Below, one piece after another: positions 30,968 through 40,588 of a stretch of DNA of 64,000 nucleotides (positions are counted from its first letter, which is position 1; each line of letters starts with the position of its first letter). The notes under the pieces were generated by a model. That model did no database searches and had not been told where the DNA came from. It saw nothing but the letters and a program-made list of their open reading frames with translations. The position numbers and the translations under genes are program-made. The DNA is from Fuerstiella sp. (lineage in GTDB: Bacteria > Planctomycetota > Planctomycetia > Planctomycetales > Planctomycetaceae), in NCBI GenBank assembly GCA_029245955.1, contig JAQWOH010000067.1, forward strand, positions 16,390-80,389. Direction: 5' to 3'.

Positions 30968-32155
30968 ATGACTTTTTCATCACTCGACCGATCAGTGGAC
31001 GTCGCAGCGAGGGTGTCGGCTAAGGGCATCATCGCCGTCGCTGTCCTGTTCTCGTCAACCGCAATCTGCCAGCCACCGGAAACACCACAGGCAGTCATTC
31101 ACGAAGAAGACGTCAGACTGACGTCTCTGATTGAGGATCTGGGAGCTCGTGAATTCGAGCGGCGAGCGACAGCGTCAAATCAGCTGAGGGAACTAACGGC
31201 CGCCGAGCTCGCAGCTCTGACGGCCCTGTCGGTTGAGCACCCAAGTGCGGAAGTCATCATCCGACTGATCGCGGAAGTGGATGCCCGCTACGCGTCGGAA
31301 GATCAGGAGACAGTTCGAACGGCCTCCATGGCCCTAGAATCACTTTCACAGACAGCGCGTCTGGTGCTGGCAGAGGGGGCCAATGAAAGCCTGCGCAAAC
31401 ACTGGCAGACTCGCGTAGACCTGACAATCAGTGAGCTCCGGGAACACGGCGCCCATATCAAGAACGGATCATTCGCAAATGATGCTGTTGGCCGCTGGTT
31501 GCCGCAGAATTCGGTTGGCACGGTCAATATCTTCATTGATGAAGGCTGGCGCGGCGATGCGGATGCTCTGCACCTTTTCGCTCGCCTCTCGGCGCTGGCG
31601 GGGCCCAGAACGTTCGTGGGCGGCCTTGGGGTGTATCTGCTCGACGGACATCCTCTGACCGACAAACAGCACGCACAACTGGCGGAATTCGTGGGACGGG
31701 AACGCATTGCCGAACGCTCCCGCGTGGCCCTGGGAATTCGCCCCCACTCTGCCAGGCCGGGACGCGGCGTCCTTATCCAGACCGTAACCAAAGGCAGCAC
31801 GGCTGCCGCCGCAACGTTACAACCGGGTGACTTAATACTGGGGCTGGTAGCACGTCCGGCCAATAACCCGAAGAACAGCGTTCCTGAACCATCCGGCAAT
31901 CTGCGAGACTTTGATGATCTGGTGGAACGCCTGAAGGAATACCGACCAGGGGACGTTGTGTATCTGACAGTGATACGCAACTTCCGAATGACAGCGCTGC
32001 CTGGCGGCCTGTTTGGCCAACGCAACATTATGCCGCGCGCACAGCCCAACGATCAGGACCGGAAAAATCCGGATGGAACGAAGCCTGCACATGGTGAGGA
32101 GGTCATTGAAGCAACGTTGAAAGGCTGGCAGGAACTCGAAACCGTCGGTCGGTAG
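30968..32155 (+). CDS. Exported PDZ-domain protein
   Basis: A 395-residue protein. A leader (hydrophobic around residues 20-33, ending near ICQPPE) is followed by a helical region with Ala-rich repeats (about 50-160) and a PDZ domain near residues 255-345: GVLIQTVTKGSTAAAATLQPG and GDLILGL, with VYLTVIRN as the closing strand. No protease domain is present, so it is not a DegP-type enzyme; it may bind C-termini of envelope proteins. Start choice: ATG 30968 versus ATG 30938; neither has a strong ribosome-binding site, and 30968 gives the better leader. Confidence 0.75.
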   Translation: MTFSSLDRSVDVAARVSAKGIIAVAVLFSSTAICQPPETPQAVIHEEDVRLTSLIEDLGAREFERRATASNQLRELTAAELAALTALSVEHPSAEVIIRLIAEVDARYASEDQETVRTASMALESLSQTARLVLAEGANESLRKHWQTRVDLTISELREHGAHIKNGSFANDAVGRWLPQNSVGTVNIFIDEGWRGDADALHLFARLSALAGPRTFVGGLGVYLLDGHPLTDKQHAQLAEFVGRERIAERSRVALGIRPHSARPGRGVLIQTVTKGSTAAAATLQPGDLILGLVARPANNPKNSVPEPSGNLRDFDDLVERLKEYRPGDVVYLTVIRNFRMTALPGGLFGQRNIMPRAQPNDQDRKNPDGTKPAHGEEVIEATLKGWQELETVGR

Positions 32156-32567
32156 AAAATACGCGGCGGTTACTTAAGACGAGTTCAGGCGACGCATTTG
32201 TCCCGCTCAGTCACAGTAAGCAGGGATCGATGCATGGCGCCGCCTGCCGAGAATCTTACAGGATTTGTGGCTGACTCGGAGCCGCACGGAACATCGTTCC
32301 CTGTGCGAGATTGCTTTTCATACAAGCCTCGCGATCACACTTTATTGCCCCCTCGGGATCGCTGTGCAGCGACTTTCGCCACCGTTCAGGTGCGAACCAG
32401 CTTGCCAGCACGGATCTACATCCGGGCGCAATCCACTACAGGAACTTTCAAAACCTTTGGTGCCCCGACGCGTGATCGACGGATATCCCCGGAATGGCCT
32501 TATTCAACACCCCTCAATCCCGCGTCAGATTTTCACATATCCTGCAACAGGAGTCTTGAAACCGCTT
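32156..32567. other. Intergenic region between convergent genes
   Basis: About 410 bases between a + strand and a - strand gene. No remnant gene or classic terminator was found. Confidence 0.35.
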
Positions 32568-33974
32568 TTAGTTGACATCCGACCCAGCCAGAAGACGTTC
32601 AATTTCATCTGCCCGGGATCCGACTTCGATAACGCTGCGACGAATTTCCTCTGCACTGACGGTAGCCCGCGGGAAGGTATCCACCATCACAAAATATGGC
32701 TGCTGATTAATGTCCTTGATAGACAGTCCGCCATGCAGAACAACAGCGTTCAGCCGCAGTGCACTTTCATAGAAACCGGAACAGGCCTCACAGCAAATAC
32801 TGTAAATATTCAACAGCCGATCACCGGCACGGTGATCACTGTTCTGCAGATAAACAGTCTGGTGCCGGCCATTGGGCAGTCGGAGCTGAATCTGCACGCC
32901 CTGATCAGTCGATTCAAATGTAACGTTCGGAATTTCGTTAAACGCCTCGTACGCCAGTGTGTCCAGATCCCGACTCGCACCAAGCACGGCCTGCAACAGT
33001 TGAGAAATGGCAGCCCCGTCGCGGGGACGATTTGTCGGGCTTGGCGCCAGCATGAGGCTGACACACTCTGCAACATCCAGCGGGATGCCAGGCGTTCGGC
33101 GACGTACGCTCTGATATTCACCGGCCAGTATGCACGACATAAGCGAACTAATCGATTCTCCTTCAAATGGATAGTGCCCGGTCAGCATCAGGTAGTAACA
33201 GACGCCCAGAGCAAATACGTCGCTGGCGGGAGTAGCCTCGGCACCACCAAACAACTCTGGCGCCATGAAGTGAGGTGTCCCGGCCAGATTCGCTGGACCG
33301 AACGATCCGGAGTGGATCTGTTTTGCCAGACCGAAGTCCGCAATCTTGGGGTAACCAGCCGGAGTCACAAGAACGTTGTCCGGTTTCAAGTCACGATGTA
33401 CAATTCCAAGCCGATGGGCCAACGACAACCCGTCGGCGATGCCCACTGCAATTTGAGTGGACCGCAGCGGACCAATGGGACCGGTCTCGTCAATTTCTTT
33501 CTGCAGAGATCTTCCCGACACAAACTCCATCTCAAGAAAATGGTGACTGCCGGATTTGCCAATCGCATGAGTGGTGACCACGTTTGCATGCACCAGCGCG
33601 GCTGCGGCACGGCCCTCGTTTTCGAAGCGTTGAATGTAGTCGATACTGTTGGAAATTCGCCTGGGAGACAGCACCTTGAGCGCACACTGACGGTGAAGTT
33701 TCCTGTTGCGGGCCAGGTAGACAACTCCCATCCCGCCTCGACCGAGCAGCTGCTGACATTCATAGATATCGACGGTCTGACCGTCCAGCAGAAGATCATC
33801 CAGTTCCATTTCGGTGGACACCTGCACATCCCCATCCCGCGGCATCAGCACTGTGTCCAGCATGCGTTCAGCGGATTCGACAGGCGGCATGCCGCAGCGA
33901 GGACAACGGTCTGCCTTGTCTGAAAACAGCTCGTTGCAGCCAACGCAGTACAAATTCGGTAGGGAGTCGCTCAC
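32568..33974 (-). CDS. Soluble Ser/Thr protein kinase with N-terminal zinc ribbon
   Basis: A 468-residue PknB-like kinase. It starts with a zinc ribbon (Cys10, Cys13, Cys24, Cys27: CVGC and CPRC). The kinase domain runs from about 70 to 345 with GRGGMG (78-82), Lys99 in CALK, HRDLKPDN with Asp194, and DFG with Asp212; SPTNRP ends the domain. The C-terminal 120 residues resemble a YbjN/T3SS-chaperone-like fold (weak). No membrane segment is present, so it acts in the cytoplasm, unlike PASTA-type PknB. GTG 33974 has AGGA six bases upstream. Planctomycetes carry many such kinases; the target is unknown. Confidence 0.92.
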   Translation of the reverse strand: MSDSLPNLYCVGCNELFSDKADRCPRCGMPPVESAERMLDTVLMPRDGDVQVSTEMELDDLLLDGQTVDIYECQQLLGRGGMGVVYLARNRKLHRQCALKVLSPRRISNSIDYIQRFENEGRAAAALVHANVVTTHAIGKSGSHHFLEMEFVSGRSLQKEIDETGPIGPLRSTQIAVGIADGLSLAHRLGIVHRDLKPDNVLVTPAGYPKIADFGLAKQIHSGSFGPANLAGTPHFMAPELFGGAEATPASDVFALGVCYYLMLTGHYPFEGESISSLMSCILAGEYQSVRRRTPGIPLDVAECVSLMLAPSPTNRPRDGAAISQLLQAVLGASRDLDTLAYEAFNEIPNVTFESTDQGVQIQLRLPNGRHQTVYLQNSDHRAGDRLLNIYSICCEACSGFYESALRLNAVVLHGGLSIKDINQQPYFVMVDTFPRATVSAEEIRRSVIEVGSRADEIERLLAGSDVN

Positions 33975-34402
33975 GGCGGATCCTGCGACGAGCTGTTCGA
34001 TTGATCATACACGTGGTTGAAAAATTCCTCCACGGGGTGATGAACAGTGTAACCTGCTGCACCGAGCAACCGACACCGGCCATGACGCGATTTATTGAGA
34101 AACGCGATGACCATACAGAAGATGTCGGAAAAAACGAAGTATCACGGAATTCGCGTCAACGAATTGTCAGATTCGAAACCGTGAACAACGCCCCATACCG
34201 CCCCACCGATCGACGACAGAAAAAGGTGTATTCCCGGTAACCTTTCGGCTTCATGACCACACCGATCATGAAATAAATCGAAATTCGACATCCAGCAATG
34301 AGCTGCGATGTTTGCCGGACTACCAATTTCTGAGTCATTCGATTATCAAAGTCCCTCAGCGTGACTGTCGCGCTTGGTGTTCGTGTCGCAAAGTCTGATA
34401 CC
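33975..34402. other. Divergent intergenic region
   Basis: About 430 bases upstream of both the kinase (-) and the YkgJ-like gene (+). It presumably holds both promoters, but none was assigned with confidence. No gene remnant was recognised. Confidence 0.35.
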
Positions 34403-35734
34403 ATGGCCCAAACGAATCTTCACCTTCCCGTCATCCAGAACTGGGACTGCCACAACTGCGGTGGCTGCTGCCGCGAACATCTGATCGAAATCACTGCTGA
34501 GGAAAAACGGCGTATTGAACGACAGAACTGGACTGCCGCGGACGGAATCTCTATGGCTCGACCGGTCATTCAGAAGATCGGACGGAATCGTTTCCGCCTT
34601 GCCCACCAGGACGACGGCGCCTGTGTATTTCTGGATGAACGCGGACTGTGCCGAATCCATGCGAAGCACGGCGAACCTTCAAAACCTCTGGCCTGCAAAG
34701 TTTACCCGTATGCCGTCCATCCGGCCGGGCCACAGAAACTTGCCGTGAGTCTGCGTTTCAGTTGCCCGTCGGTCGTACAGAATCTGGGGCCGTCCGTTGC
34801 TTCGCAGACTGCGGCAATTGGCCATCTAAGTTGCGAAATCGTTGCCGGCAAGCATCGTGACCATGCCCCACCGATAATTCACGATTCTCAACCGCACGGT
34901 GTTCAACAGGCCACATGGCCGGATTTTCACCGTTTCCTGAAAACGCTGGACGGTTGTGTAGCCGACGATTCTGTGGTCCTGGTCGTTCGCCTGATGAGAA
35001 TTCTGGCATGGCTGGAACTGGTAGAACAGTCGCAGTTCCAGACCATTCGCGGCGCAAAGCTGGAAGACTACCTGTCGCTGGTCACAAACGCTGCCACGCA
35101 GGCTCAGCCGGACAATGACCTGCCCATTCACCAGCCGAATCGGATGGCTCGAGTGATGTTCCGACTAATCGCCGCTCAGTACGCCAGACATGACACGGAA
35201 ACTCTTGTCCGCGGAGGCGTCATTACCAGACTTGCACTGTTGAGTGCGGCGCTGCGGTTTACTACGGGGATTGGACGCATTCCGTCATTGAATGAATCCG
35301 CTTCGGTGTCCCGTGTATTCGGCAGTGCTGACGACACCGATGGCGTTCACCCGATCGGTGGCGTGCGATTTTCGGATCTCGAAATGCCGTACGGCGGACG
35401 TCGCTCTGACATTGATGACTTATTGACGAGATATTATCGCGTCAAGATTCAGGGCCTGCACTTCTGCGGTCCGGCTCAGTTCGAAACTTCCCTGCTGGAC
35501 GGGTTCCGTGGCCTGGCCCTGATGTACCCCATCATCATGTGGCTGGCTCGGCTGCGAGCAGCTCGGCGAGGAGCTGAAGCAGTGAACCTTGCCGATGTTC
35601 AGGCGTCACTCGCAACGGCCGATCATAATTACGGCTACTCACCGGCCCTCGGGACACGATCAGCACTCAGGCGAGTCACCTTGTTGTCGCGAATGAAACA
35701 GCTGACAAGCCTGCTGAGCTGGTATTCTCAGTAA
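34403..35734 (+). CDS. YkgJ-family cysteine-cluster protein
   Basis: A 443-residue protein with the N-terminal cysteine cluster CHNCGGCC (Cys16, 19, 22, 23) and a second part in CVFLDERGLCRIH...ACKVYPY, as in YkgJ-type zinc or iron-sulfur binding proteins. FliB flagellin-lysine methylases carry a related FLDE-GLC-IH segment, but this N-terminus is the YkgJ form (CxxCGxCC), so that role is only a possibility. The C-terminal 250 residues are helical. The ATG at 34403 was preferred over the upstream start at 34361 because homology begins at the cluster. Confidence 0.72.
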   Translation: MAQTNLHLPVIQNWDCHNCGGCCREHLIEITAEEKRRIERQNWTAADGISMARPVIQKIGRNRFRLAHQDDGACVFLDERGLCRIHAKHGEPSKPLACKVYPYAVHPAGPQKLAVSLRFSCPSVVQNLGPSVASQTAAIGHLSCEIVAGKHRDHAPPIIHDSQPHGVQQATWPDFHRFLKTLDGCVADDSVVLVVRLMRILAWLELVEQSQFQTIRGAKLEDYLSLVTNAATQAQPDNDLPIHQPNRMARVMFRLIAAQYARHDTETLVRGGVITRLALLSAALRFTTGIGRIPSLNESASVSRVFGSADDTDGVHPIGGVRFSDLEMPYGGRRSDIDDLLTRYYRVKIQGLHFCGPAQFETSLLDGFRGLALMYPIIMWLARLRAARRGAEAVNLADVQASLATADHNYGYSPALGTRSALRRVTLLSRMKQLTSLLSWYSQ

Positions 35735-35853
35735 TCGTTACTAAGTCAGACAACCCTCAATTCGTCGGGCAGCTCCAATGAACGCCGTTTGGCGAACGCA
35801 GCTGAGTCTTCGTGAACAGGACTCAGCCACAGAATTTAAAAACACTCAGCTGC

Positions 35854-38769
35854 TCAGCGCGGCAGCGCGTATACGAACGGCCGGTCCTCCACCACAGCGT
35901 ATCGGCGTCCGACAGCAACAGTCCCGACAGAGGTGATTCGACCTCCCGGCCATGTCACCGTCATCCCGCCTTCGTTCCCTTTCTGAGCCACGTGAGAGAG
36001 TCTCAGAACAGGTTCATTTGAGCATTGATAACCATCACCCGCCATCCGCCACGCCGCGGGACCACTGGCGGACGACCATGATGCTGATCCACCAACCGCG
36101 TCTCTGGCAGCACGAATCCCGATTAGCTTGAATGAACTGATGGAACCCATCTGTGGCGTCCTGTTGGTCAATAGTGCAGCAGCGGAATCGAGGTGCGTAA
36201 CGACAACGTCGCAGCAGCCGTCCCCATTCCAGTCCAGCATTGCGACCGACCGACCCAACACGGGAGTCTCGAAATAATCGCCAACAGCTTCAGCTTCGAC
36301 CATGCAACCGTTTCCCGTGTTCTCATAAAAATGTGGCCTCATTCGGAACCGATGCCCCATGTGCGTGAAGTCGTCCAGGTGACCGTTGGCGACAACCAGA
36401 TCGGGATCTCCGTCAGCGTCTGCATCAAGAAACTGACAACCAAACCCAAGCACCAAGTATCCGGGCATCGCAAGGTCGAAGGCTGCGGTGTCGTCTATGA
36501 ATCCGCTTGAATGCTGCTGCGAGTAAAGAATATTGGATTCCGCGTAATAGTTGGTCACGAACAGGTCCGGGCGGTGATTGCCGTCAATATCGCCGATGGC
36601 GATTCCCATGCTTCCCTGGGCGGCGCCATATTTGTCAAAGGCCGCTCCGGCAGCAAATCCGTTTTCAGTGAAGCGTACAGAGTCCTGTCTGCGGGTATAC
36701 AAGAAGTTCTGTGATTCATCATTCGCCACAAACACCTGGTTCGTTCCATGGCCCTGAATGTCACCAACAACGACTCCCATCCCTCGGCCCGGAACCGCGT
36801 TAAAACCCGACTCAGCAGTGACATCCGAATACCCGCCGGAACCGTCGCTGAAGAACACGCGGTCGGATTCCGCAGGAAAGTCGTGCGGCCCACAGACCCT
36901 GTAACGGCCCTCATGGTCGCACGTCTGCAGAAACACATTCGCTCCTCCGACGTAGTTAACATCATAGATATCAGGTTGGGAATCCCCATTCAGATCGGCG
37001 ATCGCAACACTCGTTGTCCATGCAGCGCTGCCCTCAAAACCCCACACTTCCTGAAAGGTGCCGTCGCCCTGATTGAGCTGTAGAGTGTTGCGCCCCGTGC
37101 CAGCCACATACAGGTCATCAAATCCGTCGTTATTGATGTCGCCAATCGCAACCCCCTGTCCGAATATAGTGGCAGACATGCGGACCAGATGCGATACGTC
37201 ATCAAAAACGTCACCCCGCAGATTACGATACATTCCACCACAAGCACCGCTGGAATGCCCGCTGTCGGCTGCATCCCGCCCCTGAGAAAAATAGAGATCG
37301 GGCCAGCTGTCAGCATCAATGTCGAGCACTCCGACGCCGCCACCGGTCCACTGATGCATCCGCAGCCCCTCCTGTCCCGGGACGACTCCGTTCCTGTACA
37401 GAAATGAAACTCCGGCAGACGATGACGTGTCCATGAATCTGACTGCCGAATGTCTCGGCAATAGCGAAGTCACATCCCGCCTCAGGAACTCGTGCGGCAG
37501 CGGCAGTTCGGCTGCAAAGTCCCGGTACATTTCTGACAACGGCGCGGGATGCGTCGGCTCAGTTCTACCGATGTGCGCCGTCGTATGTGACATCAGAGCT
37601 CTGGCCCATACGGCCGACGAGTCACGCCGCAGTGCTATGCGAGCCCACGCTTTGGCTTCCCCGAATCGGCCCATGGAATGCAGACTGGCCGCCACCTGTT
37701 CGATATGTGACAGGTCGTCAGGACTGGCGTAGACCCTTCGCGCAGATTCGTGGATTGTCTTTAACCTCATGACCACTTCTGCTGAATGCTCACTCGACAT
37801 CGCGTTTTCGCGAAGTGCTTCCGATAGTGCGTGCACGCACTCCAGACTCCAGCGATCGCAAACAACACTTTCCATAAGACACCTCAGACGCACCAGCGGT
37901 AACCGGTGCCGCTGAGCCCATTGTGCCGCCATTCGCCAGGTGCCGGGATGGGTATCGGCCGACGAAAGCAGGCCGAGAAGTTCAGCTTCAACTGTGGCCT
38001 CCGCGAATTCAGCGGGCGCAGCGGTTTCCAGACGGAATTTCAGCACCTGAATTCTCAAAGGTGTTGACGTCGATGTCAGCGCCAGTGTTTCCTTCAACAA
38101 TGATTGCCGACCAACTGCATCGAGATCTTTTTTCTTGTGAATCATCAGCCCGACAATTGCCATAGGATCGTTCGGACACAGCTCATTAGCCCGCTCAAGC
38201 TGCTGCTGACCAAACAGCATGTTGCCATTCAATGCAAGTCGCACCAGATCGACAATGTCTGCTTCATTCGCGGCAACCAGGCGGCGGAGCAGCGGAAGTG
38301 CATCGAAACGATAGCCGCACCCGCAAAGCAAGGCTGCCAGACGACGAGTGGCAACCGGGTCACTCGGCGCGTATTTAAGAATCGTTTCATACGTTGTTCG
38401 AGCTGGCGTGAACTGACCAAGCCGTGTCTGCAGGTCGGCCATTCTCAGCCACCCTGCTCGGACATCATGATCCTGTGCCGTGGCCGGCAGTCGCATCAGA
38501 AAGCCAACGGCCCGTTGCAGCTCACTATTCTGTTCAGCCGCTTCCGCACCAACAAGAATGCTGCGAACATCACCAGGTCGAGCCCGCAGGGCCTGGTCTG
38601 CAAATGAGCAGGCTGCAGGAAAGTCACCATTTGCCAGAGCGTCACTGGCCAGCCGCATGTGATTCGCACGACCAAAGAGTGTCGACAGCCCCACGACAAG
38701 TCCGATTCCCAGCAGCGTCGCACTTGCGGTCGTCAGAAGGCGCCTCGTCTCGAGAACCCGCTGTTCCAT
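35854..38769 (-). CDS. TPR plus FG-GAP/VCBS repeat protein with ASPIC/UnbV-like end
   Basis: A 971-residue membrane-anchored protein. A hydrophobic segment at about 15-30 is followed by TPR-like helices (about 40-340: ALANGDFPAACSFADQAL and similar), then FG-GAP/VCBS calcium-binding propeller repeats (VLDIDADSWPDLYFSQG, IGDINNDGFDDLYVAG, IADLNGDSQPDIYDV, IGDIDGNHRPDLFVTN, DADADGDPDLVVANG). The end resembles the CRTAC1/ASPIC-UnbV module (MTVTWPGGRITSVG). Such proteins are common in planctomycetes and probably bind extracellular ligands, but no substrate can be named. The start ATG is the first of the open frame. Confidence 0.85.
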   Translation of the reverse strand: MEQRVLETRRLLTTASATLLGIGLVVGLSTLFGRANHMRLASDALANGDFPAACSFADQALRARPGDVRSILVGAEAAEQNSELQRAVGFLMRLPATAQDHDVRAGWLRMADLQTRLGQFTPARTTYETILKYAPSDPVATRRLAALLCGCGYRFDALPLLRRLVAANEADIVDLVRLALNGNMLFGQQQLERANELCPNDPMAIVGLMIHKKKDLDAVGRQSLLKETLALTSTSTPLRIQVLKFRLETAAPAEFAEATVEAELLGLLSSADTHPGTWRMAAQWAQRHRLPLVRLRCLMESVVCDRWSLECVHALSEALRENAMSSEHSAEVVMRLKTIHESARRVYASPDDLSHIEQVAASLHSMGRFGEAKAWARIALRRDSSAVWARALMSHTTAHIGRTEPTHPAPLSEMYRDFAAELPLPHEFLRRDVTSLLPRHSAVRFMDTSSSAGVSFLYRNGVVPGQEGLRMHQWTGGGVGVLDIDADSWPDLYFSQGRDAADSGHSSGACGGMYRNLRGDVFDDVSHLVRMSATIFGQGVAIGDINNDGFDDLYVAGTGRNTLQLNQGDGTFQEVWGFEGSAAWTTSVAIADLNGDSQPDIYDVNYVGGANVFLQTCDHEGRYRVCGPHDFPAESDRVFFSDGSGGYSDVTAESGFNAVPGRGMGVVVGDIQGHGTNQVFVANDESQNFLYTRRQDSVRFTENGFAAGAAFDKYGAAQGSMGIAIGDIDGNHRPDLFVTNYYAESNILYSQQHSSGFIDDTAAFDLAMPGYLVLGFGCQFLDADADGDPDLVVANGHLDDFTHMGHRFRMRPHFYENTGNGCMVEAEAVGDYFETPVLGRSVAMLDWNGDGCCDVVVTHLDSAAALLTNRTPQMGSISSFKLIGIRAARDAVGGSASWSSASGPAAWRMAGDGYQCSNEPVLRLSHVAQKGNEGGMTVTWPGGRITSVGTVAVGRRYAVVEDRPFVYALPR

Positions 38770-39639
38770 TTAACTGGTCTGCTTTCCCTGCGATAACGGC
38801 TTGCTGCGAGAATGTCGTCTCACACCACGACACGAAGCGACAACATGAGCAGCGATGCAACGCGCCGTTGCTCAACAAAACTCAAGTCTAGCACCCCAAC
38901 CACGAACTTGCCACATTTCCCGCACCCACCCGCTTGCCCTTGAAAGCCAATGCATCTGCTCACCGGATATCAATCACGGCAGGTCTCCCGGTTGCTCGAC
39001 ATAGTCCACCTCAACAATCTGAGCGATGAACGATCAGCGGAGATCGGACAGTGAGACAGGGAATATCCGAATCAGAACCAGTCTGCCCGGACTGTTATCG
39101 AAGCATGCAATCCTGAAACCCACACATTGGCAGGACCATAACCGAACTGGTATGGGATATACTGCTCGGCTCTGTTTATCGACGCTCTGTTATGCAGCTG
39201 ACACTTGCATCTGAAGACGGACATTGTGATGCGAGCTGCTGGGGTTGTCCCGCACATCGTTGTTCACAAATCTGGTCATCCAGTTTATGCCGAACAAAAC
39301 AACGGCCGGTCACTCAAACGCAGTCACCGAATTGTCATGAATTATTGCCTCCTGCTGATCAGCCGGAATAAACGGTCTGCGTCGATCACTGTTTCGGCGT
39401 CGCCGGATTTACTGCGAGAAATCGCAGATCAACGTAAATCGACATCGCCCGATGAAGTCTGCCCGCAAAGATGAAGCGTACACGCCGCAAACGGCAGCGC
39501 CGTTGTTTCCTGCAGCGGCACGGTAAAGCACAAACCTGTCGACCGGCGTCTTTCACTCTGCTGTGGAGTGAACAACATTTCGGTGTTGATTCAAGATCAC
39601 CCATCCGGCTTAGTGCTGGGGATGTGCCCTATTTCACTT
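38770..39639. other. Long intergenic region
   Basis: About 870 bases with no convincing gene. Several short open frames exist on both strands but none looks coding. It adjoins the decayed methyltransferase. Confidence 0.35.
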
Positions 39640-39652
39640 CGACATAATAGAT

Positions 39653-40362
39653 ACCAAAGCACTATCAGAGACTCGGTTCGGTCAAGCGCTGAACTTCACC
39701 GTTCTGTTGCCTCTGACTGCGATCCCGTGGGCGGTCCGGAGACAACGGCGTGAATCGTCTCCTGTGACATTCTGGAGTGCCATCACTATACCCGTGGCCC
39801 ATCAGGTCTTTGCCTGACTGGGATGGCGTCCCGAACTCTGATCTGCAACGATAATCAGCGGGATTGTCTTCCGAGGATACACTGAGTCTTCTTTCTGCTG
39901 TTCGGCGGTCCCTTATTTTCGCTGCTGACGCCGGCGTGGCTGAATCGCAGAAGTCTCAGAATCTCGAATATCCCGCAGACTGTGTTAACGATTCCCCCCG
40001 GCCTTCGTGGAATCTACGCAATATCCAGCGTCGTACGATACTTCGGGCTGGCACTGCCCGTCGGCCCCGACCATTTCTTTTCAGTTTACCGCGATATACG
40101 TTTTGTCAGGCAAGGGATCTTTCGTTTCACCAATAACAGAATGTACGTCGATACCCTGTCATTATCCCGGGGCATAGTCGCGAGTTTCGCTTCCGCGTCA
40201 GCAATCATCGTTGCCGCATTTAGTCACGCTTATATCCGGAGCTGTTTCTACACCACGAAGAAGCCGGACCTGAAGTTCCTGTGTCCCACCGCCCCCGAAC
40301 GGGTTATGAAATTATCAGGTATATCGCCTGACCCGGAAGCGGTAGTAACCGTGTTGCACTGA
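39653..40362 (+). pseudogene. Decayed membrane methyltransferase-like gene (PEMT/ICMT type)
   Basis: The reading frame from 39653 gives RFGQALNFTVLLP, SPVTFWSAITIPVAHQVFA, an in-frame TGA at 39815, then LGWRPEL, another in-frame TGA, and IISGIVFRGYT. After a frameshift near 39886 the next frame reads VFFLLFGGPLFSLL, VVRYFGLALPVGPDHFF, GIFRFTNNRMY and FSHAYI. From memory these match successive conserved segments of a planctomycete membrane methyltransferase family related to phosphatidylethanolamine and isoprenylcysteine methyltransferases (HQVFVWLCWR, RYFG-A...DHF-YRD, GIFRFT-NGMY). Two stops and one shift in one gene argue for true decay, not a single reading error. The last frame runs open to 40362, but conserved residues end near 40290. 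Confidence 0.6.
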
Positions 40363-40588
40363 AACACGTGGCACACGCCTGCCATGACAACACAGCCTTA
40401 ACGCCCGAACTGATGGCGCACGCCCCGGAAGTCGCCCCTGGTGACCTGGCTGAAGCCACGGCCTGTCACCGACAAAACACTATCCGGCAGCAACATGCAG
40501 ACGGAGGGCCCGAAGTGTCAACAGGCACCGAACAAAATCGGCGGCGAGGCTGGGAGACAGAAAAAACACCACGATGTGCCGGGTGACT

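Noticed and set aside
32265..33923. 552-codon open frame on the + strand
   Set aside because: It is opposite to the protein kinase, which has all catalytic motifs; the + strand frame is a shadow.
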